Positions 1-5,646 of a stretch of DNA of 7,770 nt are shown here, piece by piece. Within the stretch, counting starts at the first letter, position 1, and each line of letters starts with the position of its first letter. The position numbers and the translations under genes are program-made. Source of the stretch: Gammaproteobacteria bacterium (GTDB taxonomy: Bacteria > Pseudomonadota > Gammaproteobacteria > Porifericomitales > Porifericomitaceae); assembly GCA_028817255.1 (NCBI GenBank), contig JAPPQA010000126.1, positions 1-7,770 of the forward strand, given 5' to 3'. Under the pieces are notes generated by a model that saw nothing but the letters and a program-made list of their open reading frames with translations, was not told the origin of the DNA and did not search any database.

Positions 1-1416
1 ACCGCCTTTGCGGGAACCGCTGGACAAGTCGAGGTGAATCCAGGGCGTCCCCCTGGGCACGAAGCGGCGCAGAAACCGGGCGGCCAGGATGTGGTCGGCG
101 TCGCCGTCCGGCGCGCATTGCTTGAGATCGGCGATGTCGCTTTCCAGGGAGCGGTCGTAGTCCTCGTCCATGGGAAAGGGCCAGATACGCTCGCCGCTGT
201 CGCGCCCGGCCGCCGCCAGCGCCGGCAGCCAGGCGTCGCGGTTGCTGAACACGCCGCTGTAGCCGGTGCCCAGCGCATAGACGCAGGCGCCGGTGAGGGT
301 GGCGTAGTCCACGATCAGGCGCGGGCGGCTGCGCCCGGCCAGGGTCAGGGTGTCGGCGAGCACCATGCGCCCTTCGGCATCGGTGTGCACGATTTCGATG
401 GTGGTGCCGTTTAAGGCGGTGACGACGTCGTTGGGCCGATAGGCGGCGGGGCCTATGTGGTTGACCGCCAGGGCGAGCCAGCAATCCACGGGGATGCGGG
501 CTTGCAGGCGGGTGAGGGCCAGCAGGGTGCCCAGGGCTACGGCGCTGCCCTGCATGTCGCCGTGCATGCCGTACATGTGGCGGGCGGGCTTGAGATTGAC
601 GCCGCCGGTGTCGAAGCAGATGCCCTTGCCCACCAGGGCGACGCGGCCGGCAGCGCGGCCCCCGGCCCCGGAGCGCGTACCGCCGGGACGATAGCGCAGG
701 CAGACAATGCCGCTGCCCGGGTCGGGCGCAGCCTGGGCCACGGCCAGGAAGGCGCCGGCCTTGCGGCGGCGCAGTTCCGAAAGGCCCAGGAAATCCAGTT
801 GCCAGCCGTGGCGCGCGGCCAGGCGGCGCAGCCGTTGCAGGTACTGGGCGGGCGCCAGACGGTTGCCGGGCAGTATGCTGAGTTCGCGGGCGAGGGCGTT
901 CCCTTCCGCCTCGGCGAAGCTGCGCCGGAAGCCGTCCCGGGCGCGGGCGCCGTAGAGATACAGGCGGCGCAGGCGCGGCGGCGGCGCCGGCTTGCTCTTG
1001 CAGCTGGGCAACGGCGCGGCGGCCGCCAGGGCGGCGGCGACCAGCGCCTCGGCCAGGCGCAGGGCCGCCGGCGGCTCGTAGCCGGCGACGACCAGGGCCA
1101 GGGTCTCGGGGTTGTCGTCCCGGTGCGCCGCGACCAGGCGGCGGGCCGCGCTCAGCTGCCGGAACGGCGCGGCGGCCGCGGGAATACGGCGCAGGGCCAC
1201 GCGGGTGGCGCGCCCGTTGGGCAGTTCGGCCAGCCGCTGGCGGGAGGGGGGTTCGTCGTTGTCCAGGCGTGTGCCGCAACGGCGCGCCAGCGCGTGCCGG
1301 TAGCCGAATTCCGGCCACTTGCGCGGCGCGTCGGCGACGGCCAGCACGACGTGGCTATGGCGGTCCAGCACCGCCTGCGAGGGCAGGCGGACGCTCTGTT
1401 TGAGTTCGATCTCCAT
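1..1416 (-). CDS. M17-family leucyl aminopeptidase (PepA-like), C-terminus cut by window edge
   Basis: The minus strand is open from an ATG at 1416 to base 1, giving 472 codons with no stop; the C-terminal tail lies outside the window. The N-terminal third is weakly conserved. The C-terminal half carries the M17 di-metal site: VGKG with K264, CFDTGG with D269, NLKP with catalytic K276, HGDM with D287, and HTDAEGR with D346, E348 and R350. Spacing between these residues matches E. coli PepA (K270, D275, K282, D293, D352, E354, R356) with a constant offset of 6, so all metal ligands and both catalytic residues are present. Family members are cytosolic, usually hexameric, and release N-terminal residues from peptides. 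The last visible stretch, HLDLSSGSRKGG, differs from the PepA form and suggests a divergent M17 branch, so I give no symbol. The start is supported by GGGGAG 10 nt upstream. The gene is transcribed divergently from the pyruvate dehydrogenase operon. Assignment to M17 is firm; substrate preference is unknown. Confidence 0.93.
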   Translation of the reverse strand, partial: MEIELKQSVRLPSQAVLDRHSHVVLAVADAPRKWPEFGYRHALARRCGTRLDNDEPPSRQRLAELPNGRATRVALRRIPAAAAPFRQLSAARRLVAAHRDDNPETLALVVAGYEPPAALRLAEALVAAALAAAAPLPSCKSKPAPPPRLRRLYLYGARARDGFRRSFAEAEGNALARELSILPGNRLAPAQYLQRLRRLAARHGWQLDFLGLSELRRRKAGAFLAVAQAAPDPGSGIVCLRYRPGGTRSGAGGRAAGRVALVGKGICFDTGGVNLKPARHMYGMHGDMQGSAVALGTLLALTRLQARIPVDCWLALAVNHIGPAAYRPNDVVTALNGTTIEIVHTDAEGRMVLADTLTLAGRSRPRLIVDYATLTGACVYALGTGYSGVFSNRDAWLPALAAAGRDSGERIWPFPMDEDYDRSLESDIADLKQCAPDGDADHILAARFLRRFVPRGTPWIHLDLSSGSRKGG

Positions 1417-1426
1417 CGTTGGCAAG

Positions 1427-1432
1427 CTCCCC
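1427..1432 (-). promoter_or_regulatory. Shine-Dalgarno of the M17 peptidase gene
   Basis: On the minus strand this reads GGGGAG and lies 10 nt before the ATG at 1416. It supports that start, since no other good start/SD pair occurs nearby in this frame. Confidence 0.6.
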
Positions 1433-1446
1433 GAAAATATAAAAGG

Positions 1447-1453
1447 TATAATA
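1447..1453. promoter_or_regulatory. Candidate divergent promoter with symmetric -10 element
   Basis: The plus strand reads TATAATA, which contains a perfect consensus TATAAT at 1447-1452. The minus strand over 1453-1448 reads TATTAT, also a good -10. The TA...TA symmetry is the form known to allow sigma70 promoters to fire in both directions. It sits in a small AT-rich island (about 1434-1457) inside very GC-rich sequence, between two divergent genes. A plus-strand start would fall near 1459, leaving a leader of about 60 nt before aceE. A minus-strand start near 1441 would leave about 25 nt before the peptidase gene. No good -35 hexamer sits at 16-18 bp on either side; TTGGCA at 1419-1424 is close to consensus but 22 bp away. 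The -35 contribution is therefore unresolved. Confidence 0.5.
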
Positions 1454-1471
1454 TTAAGGGCATTCAGGCTG

Positions 1472-1494
1472 GCGGCGCTACGAGGGGGCGCCGC
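1472..1494 (+). promoter_or_regulatory. Leader hairpin upstream of aceE
   Basis: GCGGCGC (1472-1478) and GCGCCGC (1488-1494) are perfect reverse complements. They would form a 7-bp all-G/C stem with a 9-nt loop in the predicted aceE leader, ending 9 nt before the Shine-Dalgarno. There is no U-run after it, so it is not a terminator by itself. It could stabilise the mRNA or affect ribosome access, but in GC-rich DNA such a stem can arise by chance. Confidence 0.35.
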
Positions 1495-1503
1495 AAATGA
1501 GGG

Positions 1504-1508
1504 GGAGG
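1504..1508 (+). promoter_or_regulatory. Shine-Dalgarno deciding the aceE start
   Basis: GGAGG lies within a G-rich run, 9 nt before the ATG at 1518. This favours 1518 over the in-frame ATG at 1497, which has no comparable upstream site and would add seven residues that do not resemble AceE. Confidence 0.75.
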
Positions 1509-1517
1509 TCCCGCGCC

Positions 1518-4169
1518 ATGAATCCGAAACACGATCCCGACCCGCAGGAAACCCGCGAATGGGTGGAGGCCCTGGAGGTCCTGATCGAAACCGAGGGCGC
1601 CGAGCGCGCCCACTTCCTGCTGGAGAAATTGATTGACCGGGCGCGCCGCCTGGGCGCCCACCTGCCCTACTCTCCCAATACGGCCTATCTGAACACCCTG
1701 CCGGCCGGCACGGAGGAGCGCAGCCCCGGCGACGCGGCCGTCGAGTGGCGGCTGCGCTCGCTGACCCGCTGGAACGCCATGGCCATGGTGGTCAAGGCCA
1801 ATCGCAAGAACGCCGAGCTGGGCGGGCACATCGCCAGTTTCGCCTCCTCGGCCACCTTGTACGACGTGGGTTTCAATCATTTCTTCCGCGGCATCGGCGC
1901 GGACAACGGCGGCGACCTGCTGTTCGTGCAGGGGCACTCGGCGCCGGGTTTTTATGCGCGCGCCTTTCTGGAGGGGCATTTGCAAGAGGAGGACCTGGAC
2001 CGTTTTCGCCAGGAAATCGGCGGCGGGCTGCCGTCCTACCCGCACCCGCGGCTGCTGCCGAATTTCTGGCATTTCCCCACGGTGTCCATGGGGCTGGGGC
2101 CGCTCATGGCCATTTATCAGGCCCGCTTCATGCGCTACCTGGAGCACCGGGGCATCACCGCGGCGGGCGACCGCAAGATCTGGGCCTTTATGGGCGACGG
2201 CGAGATGGACGAGCCGGAGGCCATGGGGGCCATCGGCCTGGCCGGGCGCGAGAAGCTGGACAACCTGCTGTTTGTAGTCAACTGCAATTTGCAGCGGCTG
2301 GACGGCCCGGTACGCGGCAACGGCAAGATCATCCAGGAGCTGGAGGCCGAGTTCCGGGGCGCCGGCTGGAACGTGATCAAGGTGATCTGGGGTTCGTACT
2401 GGGACCCGCTGCTGGCCCGCGACACCAGCGGCCTGCTTTACCAGCGCATGGAGGAGGTGGTGGACGGCGATTACCAGGCGTACAAGGCGCATGGCGGGGA
2501 CTATGTGCGCCGGCATTTCTTCGGCAAGTATCCCGAGCTCAAGACCATGGTTTCGAATATGAGCGACGACGACATCTGGCGCCTGAACCGGGGCGGGCAC
2601 GACCCGCACAAGGTCTATGGCGCCTACGCCGCCGCCGTGCGCCACCAGGGGCAGCCCACCGTGATCCTGGCCAAGACGGTCAAGGGCTACGGCATGGGCG
2701 AGGCCGGCGAGGGGCAGAACATAACGCACCAGCAAAAAAAGATGGGCGAAAACTCCCTGAAACAGTTCCGCGACCGCTTCAACATCCCGATCTCGGATCA
2801 GGCCCTGGGCGAGACGCCCTTCTACCGCCCGCCGGAGGACAGCGAGGAGAGCCGCTATCTGCGGCAGCGCCGCGAGGCCCTGGGCGGGCCCGTGTTCGCG
2901 CGCCGCCCGGAACCGCCGCCGCCGAAATTGCCGTCCCTGGAGCTGCACCGCCGGCTGCTGGAGGGCAGCGGCAAACGCAGCATCTCCACCACCATGGCCT
3001 TTACGCGCATCCTCGACGGACTGCTGAAGGACGAGGGCATCGGCCCATACATCGTGCCCATCATCCCCGACGAGGCCAGGACCTTCGGCATGGAGGGCTT
3101 GTTCCGCCGGCTGGGCATCTATTCCTCGGTGGGACAGCTCTACGATCCGGTGGACCACGAGCAGGTCATGTATTACCGCGAGGATCAGCAGGGGCAAATC
3201 CTCGAGGAGGGGATCACCGAGGCCGGGGCCGTTTCCTCGTGGATCGCCGCCGGCACGGCCTACAAATTCCACGGCGTCCACATGATCCCGTTCTACACCT
3301 TCTACTCCATGTTCGGCTTCCAGCGCGTCGGCGACCTGTGCTGGGCCGCCGGAGACATGCAGGCGCGGGGCTTTTTGATCGGCGGCACGGCGGGGCGCAC
3401 CACGCTCAGCGGCGAGGGCCTGCAACACCAGGACGGCCACAGCCACCTGCTGGCCGCTACCATCCCCTGCTGCGTGTCTTACGACCCCACGTACAGTTAC
3501 GAACTCGCGATCATTATCCAGGACGGGCTGCGGCGCATGTACGGCGCCGGGGAGAACGTCTTCTATTACATCACGGTGATGAACGAGAACTACCCGCACC
3601 CGCCGCTGCCGAAGGGGGCGGAGGAGGGCATCCTGCGGGGCATGTACCGCTTGCAGGAGGGCGCCGACCGGCCGCTGAAGGTGCAGCTGCTGGGCTCGGG
3701 CGCCATCCTGCGCGAGGTATGCGCGGCGGCGGAGTTGCTGGCCGCGGACTTCCAGGTCTCGGCGGACGTATGGAGCGTGACCAGCTTTACCGAGTTGCGG
3801 CGCGAGGGGCTGAGCGCGAGGCGCTGGAACATGATGCACCCCGGGCAACCGCCGCGCCGCTGCTGGGTGGAGGAGACGCTGGAGAACACCAGGGGGCCCG
3901 TCGTCGCCGCCAGCGATTACATGATGGCCTTCGCCGACCAGATCCGGCCGTTCCTGGACCGGCGCTACGTCACCCTGGGGACGGACGGCTTCGGGCGCAG
4001 CGGCACGCGGGCGCAGCTGCGCTCCTTCTTCGAGGTGGACCGGCACTATATTGCGGTCGCGGCGCTGAAGGCCCTGGCCGACGAGGGCGAGGTGCCGGCG
4101 AAAACGGTGGCGGAGGCGATCGCCCGCTACCGGCTGGATGCCGACAAGCCGGACCCGGCCGGTGCCTGA
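1518..4169 (+). CDS. aceE: Pyruvate dehydrogenase E1 component, homodimeric type
   Basis: This encodes 883 aa, against 887 in E. coli AceE, and is collinear with it. It decarboxylates pyruvate with thiamine diphosphate and reductively acetylates the lipoyl group of E2, in the cytosol. The N-terminus (MNPKHDPDPQETREW) is the short E2-binding segment typical of AceE. Active-site residues are in place: H104 in GGHIASF, H140 in QGHSAPG, the ThDP/Mg motif GDGEMDEPE with D227 ending at NCN (N257), the mobile-loop H404 in NITHQQKKM, the cofactor-activating Glu E568 in ILEEGITE, and H637 in HQDGHSH. These map to E. coli H106, H142, D230, N260, H407, E571 and H640. The C-terminal domain is intact, with VLGTDGFGRS-type sequence near the end (TLGTDGFGRSGT). 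It is the first gene of aceE-aceF-lpdA; the next gene starts 36 bp on. No PdhR-like operator was recognised upstream. An A AAA AAG heptamer lies in the zero frame at 2735-2741 and is discussed as a finding. I see no frameshift or truncation. Confidence 0.98.
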   Translation: MNPKHDPDPQETREWVEALEVLIETEGAERAHFLLEKLIDRARRLGAHLPYSPNTAYLNTLPAGTEERSPGDAAVEWRLRSLTRWNAMAMVVKANRKNAELGGHIASFASSATLYDVGFNHFFRGIGADNGGDLLFVQGHSAPGFYARAFLEGHLQEEDLDRFRQEIGGGLPSYPHPRLLPNFWHFPTVSMGLGPLMAIYQARFMRYLEHRGITAAGDRKIWAFMGDGEMDEPEAMGAIGLAGREKLDNLLFVVNCNLQRLDGPVRGNGKIIQELEAEFRGAGWNVIKVIWGSYWDPLLARDTSGLLYQRMEEVVDGDYQAYKAHGGDYVRRHFFGKYPELKTMVSNMSDDDIWRLNRGGHDPHKVYGAYAAAVRHQGQPTVILAKTVKGYGMGEAGEGQNITHQQKKMGENSLKQFRDRFNIPISDQALGETPFYRPPEDSEESRYLRQRREALGGPVFARRPEPPPPKLPSLELHRRLLEGSGKRSISTTMAFTRILDGLLKDEGIGPYIVPIIPDEARTFGMEGLFRRLGIYSSVGQLYDPVDHEQVMYYREDQQGQILEEGITEAGAVSSWIAAGTAYKFHGVHMIPFYTFYSMFGFQRVGDLCWAAGDMQARGFLIGGTAGRTTLSGEGLQHQDGHSHLLAATIPCCVSYDPTYSYELAIIIQDGLRRMYGAGENVFYYITVMNENYPHPPLPKGAEEGILRGMYRLQEGADRPLKVQLLGSGAILREVCAAAELLAADFQVSADVWSVTSFTELRREGLSARRWNMMHPGQPPRRCWVEETLENTRGPVVAASDYMMAFADQIRPFLDRRYVTLGTDGFGRSGTRAQLRSFFEVDRHYIAVAALKALADEGEVPAKTVAEAIARYRLDADKPDPAGA

Positions 4170-4196
4170 GACGCGCCAGCGTCGCCTCGCGCCGCG

Positions 4197-4201
4197 GGAG
4201 G
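4197..4201 (+). promoter_or_regulatory. Shine-Dalgarno of aceF, short spacing to a GTG start
   Basis: GGAGG lies only 4 nt before the GTG at 4206, closer than the usual 5-9 nt. No ATG in this frame lies between it and the conserved VPDIG motif, so the GTG is the best available start. The short spacer together with GTG may lower initiation compared with aceE. Confidence 0.6.
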
Positions 4202-4205
4202 GATC

Positions 4206-5606
4206 GTGGGCATAAAGGACGGGATTGTCCGGGTCCCGGATATCGGCGACTTCCAGGACGTAGAGGTCATTGAGGTGGCGGTCGCGCCGGGGCAGCGGAT
4301 CGAGGCGGAGACTACGCTGATCACCCTGGAGAGCGAGAAGGCCGCGCTGGACATCCCCGCGCCGCAGGCCGGCACGGTGCGCGAGTTGTTGGTCAAGACG
4401 GGAGACCGGGTTTCGCAAGGGACTCCGATCCTGCAACTGGAGGAGGCGGAGGCCACAGCCGGGGAGGACGCAGCCGCGGAGACGCGGAGCGGGCCGGAGA
4501 CGGCGACACCCCCAAAGGCGCCACCCCCGGCGCCACCCCCGGCGCCGCCGAAGACCGGGGCATCGGAAGGAGACGCGGCCGGCGGGGACGCATCCGCGAC
4601 CGGCGGCGCGGCGGATGCGCCGTCCGCCCCCGCCTATGGGCGGCCGCCGCCGCTGCTGCCCAGCGGCGCGCAAACGGTGGGCGCCAGCCGCTCTTCCCGC
4701 TCCCATGCCAGCCCTTCGGTGCGCCGCTTCGCCCGGGAGTTGGGCGTGGACCTGGGGCTGGTGCGGGGCACGGGGCCGAAGGCGCGCATCCTGAAGCAGG
4801 ACGTCAAGGCATTTACCCAGGCGGTGATGCGCAGCGACCGGGTCTTCGGCAACCTGGGCGGCTTCTCGCTGCCGGAGACCCCGCCGGTGGATTTCTCCCG
4901 CTTCGGTCCGGTCGAGAGCCACCCCCTGTCGCGCCTCAAGCGGCTGGCGGGACAGCACCTGCAACGCTGCTGGGTCACCGTGCCCCACGTCACCCAGTTC
5001 GATGCGGCGGACATCACGGACCTGGAGGCGTTCCGCCGCGCCCGCCTGCAAGAGGCGGAAAAGCGCGGCGTGCGGCTGACGCTGGTCAGTTTCCTGCTCA
5101 AGGCGCTGGTGGTCACCCTGAAGGAGTTCCCGGATTTCAACGCCTCGCTGAGCCCGGACCGGGAAGAGATTATCCGCAAGCGGTACTTCCACATCGGCGT
5201 CGCGGTCAATACCGACGAGGGCCTGGTCGTACCCGTGATCCGGGATGTGGATCAAAAGGGCCTGTTCGATTTGGCCGGCGAAGTGCAGGAATTGAGCGAA
5301 CGGGCGCGGCAACGGCGGCTGAAAAAGCAAGACCTGGAGGGCGGTTGCTTTACGCTGTCCAGCCTGGGCGGCGTCGGCGGGGCCGGCTTCACGCCGATCG
5401 TGAACAGCCCCGAGGTCGCCATCCTCGGCGTCTCGCGCGCCGCCATGACTCCGGTCTATGCCGAAGAACGGGGAGAGTTTCTGCCGCGGCTGCTGCTGCC
5501 CATGGCCCTGTCTTACGACCACCGGGTGATTGACGGCGTCGCCGGGGCGCGCTTCGGGCGCTTCCTGTGCTCCATCCTGGGCGACATACGCCAGATCCTG
5601 CTGTGA
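4206..5606 (+). CDS. aceF: Pyruvate dehydrogenase E2, dihydrolipoamide acetyltransferase with one lipoyl domain
   Basis: This 466-aa protein transfers the acetyl group from its lipoyl arm to CoA and forms the structural core of the complex. Domains in order: a lipoyl domain at about 7-80, with the modified lysine K45 in LESEKAALDIP; a flexible Ala/Pro-rich linker at about 81-165, including a PPPA repeat; a peripheral-subunit-binding domain at about 169-203 (SPSVRRFARELG...KQDVKAF); and the acyltransferase domain at about 220-466. The active-site motif DHRVIDG contains H439 and D443. E. coli AceF has about 630 aa and three lipoyl domains, so this protein is shorter because it has only one. Residue E44 before the lipoyl-lysine replaces the more usual Asp. 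The start is a GTG, chosen because the lipoyl domain begins directly after it and GGAGG precedes it. It lies 36 bp after aceE and 40 bp before lpdA. Position between E1 and E3 genes makes pyruvate the likely substrate class rather than 2-oxoglutarate or branched-chain acids. Confidence 0.97.
   Translation: MGIKDGIVRVPDIGDFQDVEVIEVAVAPGQRIEAETTLITLESEKAALDIPAPQAGTVRELLVKTGDRVSQGTPILQLEEAEATAGEDAAAETRSGPETATPPKAPPPAPPPAPPKTGASEGDAAGGDASATGGAADAPSAPAYGRPPPLLPSGAQTVGASRSSRSHASPSVRRFARELGVDLGLVRGTGPKARILKQDVKAFTQAVMRSDRVFGNLGGFSLPETPPVDFSRFGPVESHPLSRLKRLAGQHLQRCWVTVPHVTQFDAADITDLEAFRRARLQEAEKRGVRLTLVSFLLKALVVTLKEFPDFNASLSPDREEIIRKRYFHIGVAVNTDEGLVVPVIRDVDQKGLFDLAGEVQELSERARQRRLKKQDLEGGCFTLSSLGGVGGAGFTPIVNSPEVAILGVSRAAMTPVYAEERGEFLPRLLLPMALSYDHRVIDGVAGARFGRFLCSILGDIRQILL
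4517..4550 (+). repeat. 12-bp tandem repeat in the aceF linker
   Basis: GGCGCCACCCCC occurs at 4517-4528 and again at 4529-4540, followed by a partial copy (4541-4550). In frame it encodes the PPPA units of the linker (A105 to P115). A 12-bp period keeps the reading frame, so copy-number change would only alter linker length. Confidence 0.8.
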
Positions 5607-5631
5607 CCCCGCCGCCGTAAAGACGGAGACA

Positions 5632-5636
5632 GGGAG
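5632..5636 (+). promoter_or_regulatory. Shine-Dalgarno of lpdA
   Basis: GGGAG lies 10 nt before the ATG at 5647 and just before the lipoyl domain of the fused E3. It supports 5647 as the start over upstream in-frame ATGs, which lie inside aceF. Confidence 0.6.
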
Positions 5637-5646
5637 AAACGACGGC

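Noticed and set aside
457..1500. A 347-codon plus-strand open frame opposite the M17 peptidase gene
   Set aside because: It is antisense to a gene with intact M17 motifs, its product is Ala/Gly/Arg/Gln-rich, and it ends across the divergent promoter region. It is a GC-driven shadow frame.
1497..1517. Upstream in-frame ATG as the aceE start
   Set aside because: The ATG at 1518 has GGAGG at ideal spacing and yields the expected AceE N-terminus; the upstream ATG would place that Shine-Dalgarno inside the coding sequence.
1745..4273. An 842-codon plus-strand open frame in the -1 frame of aceE
   Set aside because: It overlaps aceE, has the Arg/Gly/Pro/His-rich composition typical of shifted GC-rich frames, has no Shine-Dalgarno and no recognisable motif.
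5530..5646. N-terminal extension of lpdA into the end of aceF
   Set aside because: The extra residues come from the out-of-frame end of aceF. The ATG at 5647 has its own Shine-Dalgarno and begins right at the lipoyl domain.
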